64,000 nucleotides of DNA from JADHMP01 sp016779985 (GCA_016779985.1 JADHMP010000003.1:62001-126000), one strand, 5' to 3'; positions 45,136 through 54,223 are shown, numbered from the stretch's first letter. Numbers and translations are program-made. The notes: generated by a model not told the origin, from the sequence alone.

Positions 45136-45432
45136 ATGTCAAAATTTGGTGAATTATTAGACGATAAACAACCCTTATTATTGGTTTTTTATAGCCGAGA
45201 TAATCAAGTTTCAGAGCAAATGCACCCTGTATTAAAAGACGTTGCGGCAGCTCTTGGAGACAAAGGAAAGGTCATAAAAATTGATATTGATAAAAACCCC
45301 AAACTAGCCAATGCCCTTAGGGTGAAAGTTTTACCTACTTTAATGATTTATAAGCATAGTGAAATGGTTTGGCGACAAAGTGGAGAACAAGATGCCAATA
45401 CCCTCATTGGACTGCTTCAAGATTATATGTAA
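45136..45432 (+). CDS. Thioredoxin-fold protein lacking the CxxC active site
   Basis: A 98-residue protein with the thioredoxin fold: LLLVFYSRDNQVSEQMHPVLKDVA, then VIKIDIDKNPKLANALRVKVLPTLMIYKHSE with the conserved cis-proline (LPT). The position of WCxxC is taken by SRDNQVS (20-26) and there is no cysteine in the protein. Redox catalysis is therefore excluded and a chaperone or binding role is more likely. It converges on the DUF2723 gene; the stops are six bases apart. Confidence 0.85.
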   Translation: MSKFGELLDDKQPLLLVFYSRDNQVSEQMHPVLKDVAAALGDKGKVIKIDIDKNPKLANALRVKVLPTLMIYKHSEMVWRQSGEQDANTLIGLLQDYM

Positions 45433-45438
45433 TCGAAA

Positions 45439-48400
45439 CTATTCTATTTCTACAGCAAAAAGGGCTTTCGTTTTTTCGTAGTCTTTTTGAATGGTGTCTT
45501 TTAGAGCTTGAGGACTTCTCTCAATAACAATAGAAAGCAAAAAGCGATAATCTAGAAATACGTCTTGGATAGCTTCTCTATATTTTTTTTGATTTTCTGG
45601 TGAGACACGGCTAAAGTATTGAAGTTGTTTTTTCATTTCACGATTTACTTTCATTACAAAATCCTCTGCTTTATCTTCTGCTTCTGCGATGTAGTAGCCT
45701 TCAGCCAATTCAATTAATAGGGTATAATACCTAAGCTCGCCGTAGAAATCGATAAATGGATTGGTAGCAATTAAAAAGTCATCTATTGCTGTTTCTAAAA
45801 TGGCACTGTCTTCATTGGCATGAACCGCTTCAACTAAAGTTCTGTATTTTTCTACTTCTGTGAGAATTTCTTCGCCTAGTTCGTATTGAAAAGGCATCTC
45901 AAGCGATTTGAAATAGCGCATTTTACTTTTATATTTTCTTGACAAATCCATAAAAAGAGACTGCGCTTTTTCCTTTTTCCCAATGCGATAGTAGCCATCA
46001 AGAAAGGGAACCAACAAACTGTAGTAGCCAAAATAGTCCACAGGCATTTTCTCCAGAGCGAGATCAATGATTTTTTCTGCTTTGTCAAACTTATTTTCAT
46101 TGATCAGCTTTTCTGCAAGCCTTGCTAGGTTGGAACGAAAGGAGATGCTATTTTTTCTTGTCTCGGGGTCGTGATAGATGTCAGGGCTTTCTGCATTACC
46201 CCATTCCCATTGTGTCACAATGTTATACATATTCTCTGAATCTATACGCCCCATCAAATAAGGATTATTTTTGCCCAATTCACTGCGTATGGGGACTAAT
46301 TTATAGACTAAACCATCAAGTTGAAGATAATTCTTCATCCAGATATATTCTGATTCAGCATAGCTACCGCCAGTGAAATAGAGAGGCCTTTTCCAATCAT
46401 TATTGGCTAAGATATCGAGCATCATCAGCTGATTTTTAGTGATGCCTGATTCAGGAAGTTCAATATCGATGAAAGGCACAATTTTATCAGCATCTTTTGC
46501 TGCAACCAAGCCACTTTCTAACACATTTTTTTTGTTTACGGGCACCCGAATTTTATTGGTAGGATAAAAAACAGATTCTTGCTGACTTTTTGGAAGTTGA
46601 TTTGGATCTTCGCCAGAACTTATCAATAGGTTTTTGATTTTAGTTCTTGGGTGGTCACTGGCTACCCAATTGACAAAGTCTTTGATATCCCAACGCAAAG
46701 AGTCGGCTAAAGGTTGATATCGAATATAATCTCGAACACCATAAGCATAAAGGGGATGCGTGAGTTGTGAGGGTATAGGCTCACTTTCATAGGTTTTACG
46801 TTTCATCTGATCAATATACCAGTCGGTGGCTAGTAAACTAGTATTGATGGTTCTTACATCTGTACGAAACCCTTCAATTTCTTGAGCATACCACAGTGCA
46901 AAAGTGTCATTATCACCTATAGAGAAAATCATAGCACCACTATCCTCTTGAATAGATTGAAGATAGGAGCGCGCAATAGACTGAGCGGTGAAGCGTTCAG
47001 AGCGATCGTGGTCATCCCAATTTTGATAGGCCATCAACAAAGGCACTGCTAAAAAACAAAGCCCAAGGGCAATACTTTGAAAAAGGGCAGGAAGTTTTAT
47101 TTGTTGAATTTTATGGAGTAAAGCGCGAGCCCCCAGACCTATCCAAAGCGCAAAAACATAAAAAGAACCTACCAATGCATAATCTCGCTCTCGAGGTTCA
47201 AAGGGACGCTCATTAAGATAAACCTTTAGTGCCAAACCAGTGAATAAAAATAGGAGTAAGAGGACCCAAAATCTTTTTGGATCTTGTTCGTATAAAAAAT
47301 AGAGCCCAACAAGCCCTAGTAAAAAGGGTAAAAAGAAATAAGTGTTGCGTGCTTTGTTGTTTTTTGCATCTTCATCAATTTCATTTTGATTCCCTAGACG
47401 CATGTCATCAATAAATGGAACGCCACTGATCCAATTTCCATTTAATACATCATAATTTCCTTGCTTGTCGTTTTGTCTGCCAGTGAAATTCCACATCAAA
47501 TAGCGCCAATACATATAACCCATTTGAAATTCAAACATGAACTGTAAATTACTCCAAAACGAGGGTTTCTCAATTACTAAATAGTTAGCATAGGTTTTAA
47601 AAAATTCATCATAATCTCTGCCAGTGAGCAATCCTTCTGCAGCCTCTTGTCTAAATTGACTTACTCTTTCTTGCAACTGTGAAATAGAACGATAAGCAGG
47701 ATCAATTGAAAATGTTAAGGGGCCTGTAAAATTCATATAATTGGCGGCATATTCAGCGTTGTGCAAACGGGGTAAAAACCCTTTGTGGTCTTGATGGGTA
47801 TTGTACCGTGCGTCTTCCCAATAATTGACTATAATGTATTTTCCAGTGGTTAGGTCTCTTTCATATTTTGGTTTGTCGTCTATAAAAGGGATATCTGGGT
47901 CTTGACCAGCATAAACATCACTAAACATAGGGCCATAGAAAAGATGTGTATCAGGATATTGTTCTAGATTATAATAGGCTAAAAGCAAACGGGCATCGGA
48001 GGGTGAATTTTCATTTATTACTGTGTTGGCGTTGGCTCGAATAGGAATCATGATCCATGAAGAAAAACCCAGTAATACAAATAGTACGCATAGAATACCT
48101 GTGTTTATATTGACCCAATTTTTCTTTTTTGTGTAGCGCAAACTAAAATAAAAAAAGGAAATAAAAACAAGAGCAGCAATGAGGGTTCCGCTGTTGAAGG
48201 GGAGCCCAAAGGTGTTTACAAAAAAGACTTCTGCGTTTCCAAAAAAGGCGAGGGTGAGTGGCAACAACATTTTAAAAATGAATAGAAGCACTGCTACCGA
48301 AAGGAGATTGGCGATAATAAACCCTTTAAATGTGATTTTATTAGCATTTTTAAAATAATAAAGCATACCAAGAGAGGGAATGGTCAAAAGTGCCATGAAA

Positions 48401-48975
48401 TGCACTCCAAAACACAAACCGATAACAAAGGCCATCAGCAGCAACCAACGGTCTCCTCGTGGCGTATTCATTTCGCTTTCCCAACGAAGTCCCATCCAAA
48501 ACAAAAGGGCAAGCAAAAACATGGCCATGGCATATACCTCTGCTTCTACTGCATTGAACCAAAAACTATCAGAAAAACAAAAGGCCAGTGCGCCCACAGC
48601 AGCGCTACCAAAAAAACCAATCTTTTGTGACAGGGATTCTAAACCTGAAAAAGAAGGTATTTTTCGCAGTATAAGAGTGAGTGTCCAAAAAAGAAATAAA
48701 ATGGTGAAAGCACTGGAAAAAACGGACATATAGTTCACCATCAGCGCAATTTTTTCAGTGCTAGAAGCAAAAGAGGCAAAAAAAGCTCCCATCATTTGGA
48801 AAAAGGGGGCTCCTGGGGGATGACCAACTTGAAGTTTGGCTGAAGTGGCAATATATTCTGCACAGTCCCAATAACTTGCAGTAGGCTCTACTGTAGATCC
48901 AAAGGTGAGCAGTGCAAGACCAAAAAGTGTCCAACCGATGAGGTTATTCCAAAATTGATAGGCTTTTTCTGTCAT
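45439..48975 (-). CDS. DUF2723 protein, large multipass membrane glycosyltransferase-like
   Basis: A 1178-residue protein. The first 660 residues have about 12-14 hydrophobic helices and the DUF2723 signature near the N-terminus (EPTASYWDCAEYIATSAKLQVGHPPGAPFF), including the acidic WDCAEY and GHPPGAP motif. The family is placed with GT-C-type glycosyltransferases that use lipid-linked sugars, and has been linked to O-glycosylation in Bacteroidota. The C-terminal 450 residues are soluble, with TPR-like helices (KAEKIIDLALEKMPVDYFGYY). The expected location is the inner membrane with the catalytic loop in the periplasm. Specific sugar and target are not known. Confidence 0.88.
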   Translation of the reverse strand: MTEKAYQFWNNLIGWTLFGLALLTFGSTVEPTASYWDCAEYIATSAKLQVGHPPGAPFFQMMGAFFASFASSTEKIALMVNYMSVFSSAFTILFLFWTLTLILRKIPSFSGLESLSQKIGFFGSAAVGALAFCFSDSFWFNAVEAEVYAMAMFLLALLFWMGLRWESEMNTPRGDRWLLLMAFVIGLCFGVHFMALLTIPSLGMLYYFKNANKITFKGFIIANLLSVAVLLFIFKMLLPLTLAFFGNAEVFFVNTFGLPFNSGTLIAALVFISFFYFSLRYTKKKNWVNINTGILCVLFVLLGFSSWIMIPIRANANTVINENSPSDARLLLAYYNLEQYPDTHLFYGPMFSDVYAGQDPDIPFIDDKPKYERDLTTGKYIIVNYWEDARYNTHQDHKGFLPRLHNAEYAANYMNFTGPLTFSIDPAYRSISQLQERVSQFRQEAAEGLLTGRDYDEFFKTYANYLVIEKPSFWSNLQFMFEFQMGYMYWRYLMWNFTGRQNDKQGNYDVLNGNWISGVPFIDDMRLGNQNEIDEDAKNNKARNTYFFLPFLLGLVGLYFLYEQDPKRFWVLLLLFLFTGLALKVYLNERPFEPRERDYALVGSFYVFALWIGLGARALLHKIQQIKLPALFQSIALGLCFLAVPLLMAYQNWDDHDRSERFTAQSIARSYLQSIQEDSGAMIFSIGDNDTFALWYAQEIEGFRTDVRTINTSLLATDWYIDQMKRKTYESEPIPSQLTHPLYAYGVRDYIRYQPLADSLRWDIKDFVNWVASDHPRTKIKNLLISSGEDPNQLPKSQQESVFYPTNKIRVPVNKKNVLESGLVAAKDADKIVPFIDIELPESGITKNQLMMLDILANNDWKRPLYFTGGSYAESEYIWMKNYLQLDGLVYKLVPIRSELGKNNPYLMGRIDSENMYNIVTQWEWGNAESPDIYHDPETRKNSISFRSNLARLAEKLINENKFDKAEKIIDLALEKMPVDYFGYYSLLVPFLDGYYRIGKKEKAQSLFMDLSRKYKSKMRYFKSLEMPFQYELGEEILTEVEKYRTLVEAVHANEDSAILETAIDDFLIATNPFIDFYGELRYYTLLIELAEGYYIAEAEDKAEDFVMKVNREMKKQLQYFSRVSPENQKKYREAIQDVFLDYRFLLSIVIERSPQALKDTIQKDYEKTKALFAVEIE

Positions 48976-49140
48976 ATTTCTTAAAAGGCCCTACGAAAGT
49001 AAGGATAAATAAAAGAAGAGAAAACCTTTTTTTGACGGTTTAAATAAGCTTTAACGTCCATTCAAATCCCTATTATATCAATCTTTTTTAAACACCCCTA
49101 TGAATTCTTAGCTACACCTTTTAAATATTATAAATTTTTC

Positions 49141-49148
49141 TAAATTTG
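49141..49148 (+). promoter_or_regulatory. Candidate -7 promoter element for tRNA-Gln
   Basis: TAAATTTG is an exact TAnnTTTG match, ending ten bases before the mature 5' end of the tRNA, which is a normal spacing for a start near 49153. No clear -33 box was seen. Confidence 0.5.
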
Positions 49149-49157
49149 CATCACTTT

Positions 49158-49230
49158 TGGCCTATGGTGTAACTGGCAACACGTCTGATTTTGGTTCAGA
49201 AGAGTCTAGGTTCGAGCCCTAGTAGGCCAA
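49158..49230 (+). tRNA. tRNA-Gln (anticodon TTG)
   Basis: The acceptor stem pairs TGGCCTA (49158-49164) with TAGGCCA (49223-49229). The anticodon stem TCTGA/TCAGA encloses the loop TTTTGGT, placing the anticodon TTG at 49191-49193, which reads CAA glutamine codons. The T-arm TCTAGGTTCGAGCCCTAG is intact. The 3' CCA is not encoded. Confidence 0.95.
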
Positions 49231-49240
49231 CATTACTTTC

Positions 49241-49267
49241 ACCCTCTGTTTTTCAGGGGGTTTTTTT
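49241..49267 (+). terminator. Intrinsic terminator after tRNA-Gln
   Basis: CCCTCTG pairs with CAGGGGG (one G-T wobble) around a TTTTT loop, followed by a run of seven Ts. It lies eleven bases after the tRNA and should end that transcript. Confidence 0.8.
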
Positions 49268-49339
49268 GTGTTTAAAATGTGGGCGAATTTCTTCCGCTTG
49301 TAAGAAAATGGTACTACAAATTGAGTTAAATTTATACAT

Positions 49340-50059
49340 ATGAAAAAAATCACTATTCTTTTTTTCTCAATTTTGACTTTATTTCTATCGAGTGAGTGTG
49401 TAGGGCAGAAAGGCAATACCAACCATAATTATACCTTTAAAAAAGGAAATTTTAATGGTATTGGCAAGTGGTATATGGGCAGAGAAATTGCGCATGTGAT
49501 GGGCTACCAAGGAATTAGATGGCTAGAAAGATCTAGTCGTGAAAAAGAAGAAAACGTTTCTAAGTTGATTGAAAACATGAAAATCAAATCTACTGATACC
49601 ATTGCAGATGTTGGAGCTGGGTCAGGATATCATGCATTTAGAATGGCTACATTGGCCCGTGAAGGTTTTGTTTATGCAATAGACATTCAACGTGAAATGT
49701 TAATGGAGATTGAAAAGACCAAAGCGTCTAGAAAAATCAAAAATGTAGAAACAATTGTTGGAAGTGAAAAAAGTATCCAATTATCCAAAAATTCAGTGGA
49801 CAAAATTTTAATGGTTGATGTGTATCATGAGTTTAATTACCCAATGGAAATGATTACATCCATCAAAAAAGCACTAAAGCCCAATGGACAGTTGTTTTTA
49901 ATTGAATATAGAGGTGAGGATGCAAAGGTACCAATCAAAAAAATTCATAAAATGACTGAAAAACAAGCGGTGAAAGAAATGGAAGCCGCTGGTTTTAAAC
50001 TTAAAAGAAATATCGAAAATTTACCTTGGCAGCATTGTTTGGTTTTTGAAAAAAAATAA
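49340..50059 (+). CDS. SAM-dependent methyltransferase with a signal peptide
   Basis: A 239-residue class I methyltransferase-fold protein. The first 21 residues look like a secretion signal (MKKITILFFSILTLFLSSEC), with a poor lipobox around Cys20. Motif I is seen at 89-97 (ADVGAGSGY) and later VDVYHEFNYPMEM and PNGQLFLIEYRGED fit the Methyltransf_25/UbiE pattern. An exported SAM-binding fold is odd, as SAM is cytoplasmic. The N-terminal leader of the mature part (NHNYTFKKGNFNGIGKWYMGREIAHVMG) is conserved-looking, with a heme- or metal-type GREIAHVMG. The substrate is unknown. Confidence 0.8.
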   Translation: MKKITILFFSILTLFLSSECVGQKGNTNHNYTFKKGNFNGIGKWYMGREIAHVMGYQGIRWLERSSREKEENVSKLIENMKIKSTDTIADVGAGSGYHAFRMATLAREGFVYAIDIQREMLMEIEKTKASRKIKNVETIVGSEKSIQLSKNSVDKILMVDVYHEFNYPMEMITSIKKALKPNGQLFLIEYRGEDAKVPIKKIHKMTEKQAVKEMEAAGFKLKRNIENLPWQHCLVFEKK

Positions 50060-50194
50060 ACTCATCCATCCATTGGATGACTTCTTGAGCAAAAGACACA
50101 TAAAAAAGAAGGAAGATTAAGAAAAAATAACTTTGCACATCCTTAGAATTCTTTTAGCCAATATAAGAACTATTTTTAAAAAGGATTGACAAAT

Positions 50195-50389
50195 TTATTT
50201 TTTAAAAAAGTTCTTTTTTTCCTCAATACAATCCTTCAGTATATTTTTTTTGCCATTCACAAAAACGTGTCTTACCCTATTGGGAAATCTGTTGTAAAAC
50301 AAATATTCAACTTCTTTACAATTCATAAGACCAAATTTAAAAAGATATTTCTTGTAATTCGGACTACATGTTGTTGCAAACCTGCTGCA
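50195..50389 (-). pseudogene. Possible remnant of a longer gene (amidohydrolase-like C-terminus)
   Basis: On the minus strand an open stretch from 50389 to a TAA at 50195 gives about 64 residues, with an internal ATG at 50326. It contains PNRVRHVFVNGKKN, which resembles the C-terminal strand of cytosine-deaminase/imidazolonepropionase-type amidohydrolases, where a VRHVFVNG-like motif is common. A TAG lies directly upstream in the same frame. The similarity is read by eye from a short stretch and is weak. Confidence 0.25.
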
Positions 50390-50397
50390 CTATTTAG

Positions 50398-50445
50398 CCC
50401 TCTTTTTATACAAGTGATATAAAAAACAAAAACGGTGAAAGAGGG
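50398..50445. repeat. Inverted repeat near the molybdenum hydroxylase stop
   Basis: CCCTCTTT (50398-50405) pairs with AAAGAGGG (50438-50445) across a 32-base AT-rich loop. It lies just after the stop of the minus-strand gene at 50451 and may fold in its 3' end, but it has no T tract on that side. Confidence 0.35.
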
Positions 50446-50450
50446 TTTAG

Positions 50451-52700
50451 CTATCCTACCAAAGGTTTATCAGTCACAAAGGGTTGGTTGTAGTATCTTC
50501 TCCCAGTTGCCCTATAGAGTGCATTAGCCAACGCACCAATTACAGGGGGGAAAGTGGGCTCACCTAAACCTGTGGGAGCAATTTGATTTTGTACAAAATC
50601 TACCTGAATGCTTTTTGGTGCTTCTGCATGACGAATCAAGCGATAGGTATCAAAGTTTTGTTGTTCTGGCACACCCTCCTTAAAACTCATGGCACTATAT
50701 AACGCATGTCCAATTCCATCAACAAGGCCACCTTCAGATAAGTTCACCGCTGCATCAGGATTGATCACGATGCCACAATCAACAGTACAATAGATTTTAT
50801 CGACTACAGGTTTTCCATTTTCAATGACCATATCTAAAACATTGGCGACATAAGAATTATGACAAAAATAGGCTGATACACCTCTGTGAACTCCTTCTTG
50901 CTTACGCTGCCAGTTGGCTTTTTCTCTCACCAACTTTAAAACACCAGCATAACGAGCAGCATCATAGTCATTGTTTTCACCCACGGGGTTGTCTTGGGCC
51001 CGTTGCAATAAATCCAGCCTGAACTGGATAGGATCTTTCCCAGCCAATTCTGCCACTTCATCTAAAAAAGCCTGTTCTGCACCAGCTATAAAATTTGAGC
51101 GTGGTGCCCTAAAAGCACCAGTAGAAATATTTGATTCTAATTCCCATGATTCAGCTAAATAATGATCTACAGCTCCAGCTGGAAAACGATTTGCTGCAAG
51201 AGGGCTTTCTGGAATCCCACCAGCTTTGACATGGAAAGCAATTAAATTATTGTTTTTGTCTAAAGCCGCTCTATAAATAGCACGATAGGTAGGACGATAA
51301 ATTCCTTGGCTCATATCATCTTCACGGGTGTAGACCAACTTTATAGGCGCTTTTACTGTTTTTGAAATCACAGCAGCTTCTGTGAGGAAGTGACCATAGA
51401 GTCTCCTCCCAAAACCCCCACCCATTCGGGTCATTTGAATATCTACTTTTTCTAAGGGAAGCCCCAGACGGCTAGCCACACTTTTCTCCATGGCTTCAGG
51501 TGTCTGGATGGGTCCTACCAAAGTAGCTTTTTCATCAGTCACATCAGCAAAAAAGTTCATTGGCTCCATGGTATTGTGAGCCAAATAGGGACAAGTATAG
51601 GTTCTCTCAATAATTTTTGCTGCTTTTTTGAACATGGCTCTAGGGTTGCCATCTTGGCGTGCGGTCTTGGCTTGCTTAGAGTCCATAGCAATCATCTTCT
51701 GTTGGTGATCTGCGGTACTTTCTAATCCAAAAGGAACTTTAGCCGTGTAAGCGCCACTCCAACCATTTATTTTTTCATTTCTTTCTGGTGCATTTTCCCA
51801 TTGCACTTCGAGTGCTTTTTTAGCTTGCATTACTTGCCAAGTAGTTTCACCTACCACAACCGCAATTTCATTGAAAGAGTCAGTATCACACCATTGTTTG
51901 GTGTAGTCCTCTAGTTGTGTTTCTATAGAAAAAACAGCCTTAATACCAGGCATATTTTCCACCTTTTTGGCATTCAAAGACTTAAGTTGTTGGCCAAAAG
52001 CTGGAGGGTGAACAATCATCGCAATGAGCATACCCTCTTTCTTGTAGTCTAAACCGAAGAGAGGCTTTCCAGTCACTATTTTTTTGCCGTCTACGTTTTT
52101 TCGAGAACTGCCAATAATTTTAAAATCCTTGATGTCTTTTAAAGCGACACTTTCTGGAACGTCGATATCTGCAGCTGGTGATGCCATTTCTCCATAACTC
52201 GCTTTTTTCCCAGAAGATTCATGAAGTAGCATTCCTGCATCGGTAGAAACTTCAGCTGCAGCTACATTCCATGCTTTGGCCGCCGCTTCTATCAACATAT
52301 GTCTAGCTGTTGCACCAGCCATTCTAAGGCTTTCCCATCCTTGACGAATAGATTGACTTCCACCGGCTAATTGTCTTTTGAAAATAGCTGTATTTAAGGG
52401 TGCTTGCTCCACTATTACATCATCCCAAAGGGCGTCTAGCTCTTCGGCTACAATCATAGGCATGGATGTTTTTATGTTTTGACCTATTTCTGGATTGGGT
52501 GACATTATGGTAATTAATCCATTGTCTGCTATTTTTAAGAACCCATTCAACTCAAACCACTCTTTGGGTAACGCTTTTACTTTTGCTGCCGACATCTCGC
52601 AAGATGCTAGCCATGGAAACCCTATCATAAGTCCTCCACTAACTAGGCTGCTTTTTTGTATAAACGATCGTCTTCCATATGAAATTTTTGCTCTTGCCAT
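50451..52700 (-). CDS. Molybdenum hydroxylase, large molybdopterin subunit (xanthine dehydrogenase/IorB family)
   Basis: A 749-residue protein of the aldehyde-oxidase/xanthine-dehydrogenase superfamily, closest in layout to isoquinoline 1-oxidoreductase beta subunits. It has a Tat-like leader with Arg10-Arg11 (YGRRSFIQK) and then a hydrophobic stretch ending LASC (Cys34), which also resembles a lipobox. Molybdopterin-binding signatures are GGGFGRRLYG, GAFRAPRSNFIAGAEQAF and GLGEPTFPPVIGALANALY, the last holding the catalytic Glu. It works with the 2Fe-2S subunit just upstream in the transcript. It hydroxylates an aldehyde or N-heterocycle using water, with electrons passed to a partner not encoded here. 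Confidence 0.9.
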   Translation of the reverse strand: MARAKISYGRRSFIQKSSLVSGGLMIGFPWLASCEMSAAKVKALPKEWFELNGFLKIADNGLITIMSPNPEIGQNIKTSMPMIVAEELDALWDDVIVEQAPLNTAIFKRQLAGGSQSIRQGWESLRMAGATARHMLIEAAAKAWNVAAAEVSTDAGMLLHESSGKKASYGEMASPAADIDVPESVALKDIKDFKIIGSSRKNVDGKKIVTGKPLFGLDYKKEGMLIAMIVHPPAFGQQLKSLNAKKVENMPGIKAVFSIETQLEDYTKQWCDTDSFNEIAVVVGETTWQVMQAKKALEVQWENAPERNEKINGWSGAYTAKVPFGLESTADHQQKMIAMDSKQAKTARQDGNPRAMFKKAAKIIERTYTCPYLAHNTMEPMNFFADVTDEKATLVGPIQTPEAMEKSVASRLGLPLEKVDIQMTRMGGGFGRRLYGHFLTEAAVISKTVKAPIKLVYTREDDMSQGIYRPTYRAIYRAALDKNNNLIAFHVKAGGIPESPLAANRFPAGAVDHYLAESWELESNISTGAFRAPRSNFIAGAEQAFLDEVAELAGKDPIQFRLDLLQRAQDNPVGENNDYDAARYAGVLKLVREKANWQRKQEGVHRGVSAYFCHNSYVANVLDMVIENGKPVVDKIYCTVDCGIVINPDAAVNLSEGGLVDGIGHALYSAMSFKEGVPEQQNFDTYRLIRHAEAPKSIQVDFVQNQIAPTGLGEPTFPPVIGALANALYRATGRRYYNQPFVTDKPLVG

Positions 52701-52713
52701 GATCTGTCTTTTT

Positions 52714-53169
52714 TTATGAATTTGAGGCTGTTTTTACTGCCGCTTTTATTCGTGTATAGGTTCCACAACGGCAGATGTTGCCGTGCATTGCATTTTCAAT
52801 CTCCTGATCGTTTGGATTTGGATTTTGTTTCAATAAAGCTGCAGCAGTCATAATTTGCCCAGCTTGACAATAACCACATTGAGGCACATCGTGCTCCAAC
52901 CAAGCTTGTTGCACTGGATGATCTCCATTTTCTGAAAGCCCTTCAATGGTTGTCACTTCTTGATCATTAATGGCAGCTATTGGCAACTGACAGGAGCGAA
53001 CAGCCACGCCATCGAGATGAACTGTGCAAGCTCCACATTGAGCGATTCCACAGCCAAATTTTGTCCCAGTCATGTCGAGGTGATCTCGAAGAACCCAAAG
53101 CATGGGTGTCGATGGATCTGCGTTTACCTCATGCGTCTTTCCGTTGATAGAAATTGAAAATGTTTTCAT
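52714..53169 (-). CDS. Molybdenum hydroxylase, 2Fe-2S subunit
   Basis: A 151-residue iron-sulfur protein. The plant-ferredoxin-type cluster is bound by Cys40, Cys45, Cys48 and Cys60 (GCGIAQCGACTVHLDG), and the second [2Fe-2S] cluster by Cys98, Cys101, Cys133 and Cys135 (CGYCQAGQIM and CRCGTYTRI). This is the small subunit of xanthine-dehydrogenase-type enzymes, passing electrons from the molybdenum centre. It lacks a signal peptide, so it is probably exported with the Tat-signalled large subunit. The gene precedes the large-subunit gene by 13 bases on the same strand. Confidence 0.95.
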   Translation of the reverse strand: MKTFSISINGKTHEVNADPSTPMLWVLRDHLDMTGTKFGCGIAQCGACTVHLDGVAVRSCQLPIAAINDQEVTTIEGLSENGDHPVQQAWLEHDVPQCGYCQAGQIMTAAALLKQNPNPNDQEIENAMHGNICRCGTYTRIKAAVKTASNS

Positions 53170-53251
53170 TGGGTAATCATTTTGTTTATTTTAAATCATA
53201 TAAATATAAGAAATTCTATACAATATGTCATAACCTTAATTAATGATCATT

Positions 53252-54223
53252 TTATTGTGACCACGCTGTGGGTTGTCTATCCCAGCGATGATTTTTTAAT
53301 GTTTTTTGTAAGCTAGAGGGTAAAAACACCCCATCACTGCAACTCACATTGGAACGCACGTTTTTATGTTTTCTCATACCAGGAATAACCGTATGGACGT
53401 TTTTATTTTTTAAAATAAACCGCAGCGCCATTTCAGCCATTGTCATCTCTTTGGGCACAAGTGGGCGTAATAGATCAGCACGATCGGCACTGGCGTTTAA
53501 ATTTTCTGGCACAAAATAGGTGCCTCTCCAATCGCCTTTAGGAAAAATAGTCTCTCTTGTAATGGCACCTGTTAGTGTTCCTTCATCAAATGGGACTCTC
53601 GCAATCACCCCAATATCATTTGCTTCGCAGAATGGAAACAACATATCTTCTGGAGCTTGGTCAAAAATGTTATAAATCACTTGAACAGAATCTATAAGTC
53701 CCTTTTTTAGTGCTTCAAGGCCGTTTTCTGGTTCCCATCGATTCATACTAATTCCCATGGCCGCTACTTTTCCTTCTTTTTTCAAATCTTCAATCGCTCT
53801 TTGCCATTCCTCTCGATGAGCCCAGCCGTCATCCCACGTATGAAATTGCATCAAATCAATTTGTTCTAGTCTGAGGTTTTGAAGTGTTTTTTCTGTAAAC
53901 TCTTTGATGTGTGAGCTAGGGTAGGAGTCTTCATAACTATAGTAGGGTTTTGCGGGCCATTTAAAATTTTTGGGTGGTATTTTACTAGCCGTGTAGAGCT
54001 TTTTATTGGGGTGTCTTTTGATCAGGTTGCCAAGCAAATTCTCACTGTGTCCTTCTCCATAGCCCCAGGCTGTATCGAAAAAAGTAACTCCATTTTCTAC
54101 TGCTAAATCGAGGGCCTGTTCAGATTGTTTGTCGTCTGATTCTTTCCAACCTGCCATGCCCCACATGCCATATCCGATTTCACTTACTTTCCATTGTGTT
54201 CGTCCAAATTGTCTATACTTCAT
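53252..54223 (-). CDS. Aldo/keto reductase
   Basis: A 323-residue TIM-barrel reductase. The tetrad is Asp50 and Tyr55 (FFDTAWGYGEGHSE), Lys81 (YTASKIPP) and His128 (LMQFHTWDD). The C-terminal VIPGMRKHKNVRSNV fits the cofactor site. It resembles the broad branch of sugar-reducing or L-glyceraldehyde-like aldo/keto reductases; the substrate is unknown. It precedes the molybdenum hydroxylase genes by 82 bases on the same strand and may be co-transcribed with them. Confidence 0.92.
   Translation of the reverse strand: MKYRQFGRTQWKVSEIGYGMWGMAGWKESDDKQSEQALDLAVENGVTFFDTAWGYGEGHSENLLGNLIKRHPNKKLYTASKIPPKNFKWPAKPYYSYEDSYPSSHIKEFTEKTLQNLRLEQIDLMQFHTWDDGWAHREEWQRAIEDLKKEGKVAAMGISMNRWEPENGLEALKKGLIDSVQVIYNIFDQAPEDMLFPFCEANDIGVIARVPFDEGTLTGAITRETIFPKGDWRGTYFVPENLNASADRADLLRPLVPKEMTMAEMALRFILKNKNVHTVIPGMRKHKNVRSNVSCSDGVFLPSSLQKTLKNHRWDRQPTAWSQ

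Larger units (their letters stand above)
50060..50450. other. Intergenic region without a confident gene
   Basis: This 391-base stretch lies between the ends of two convergent genes. It has no recognised gene with a confident start. It holds a short minus-strand fragment that looks coding (50195-50389) and an inverted repeat next to the molybdenum hydroxylase stop. Composition is strongly AT-rich and T-run-rich in the first half. Confidence 0.6.

Noticed and set aside
48380..48733. 117-codon plus-strand open frame
   Set aside because: It lies wholly antisense to the conserved DUF2723 gene and is lysine- and serine-rich in the way a shadow frame is.
50186..50422. 78-codon plus-strand open frame starting with a TTG-like codon
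   Set aside because: Sequence is Phe- and Lys-rich with no motif, and the opposite strand gives a more protein-like fragment.
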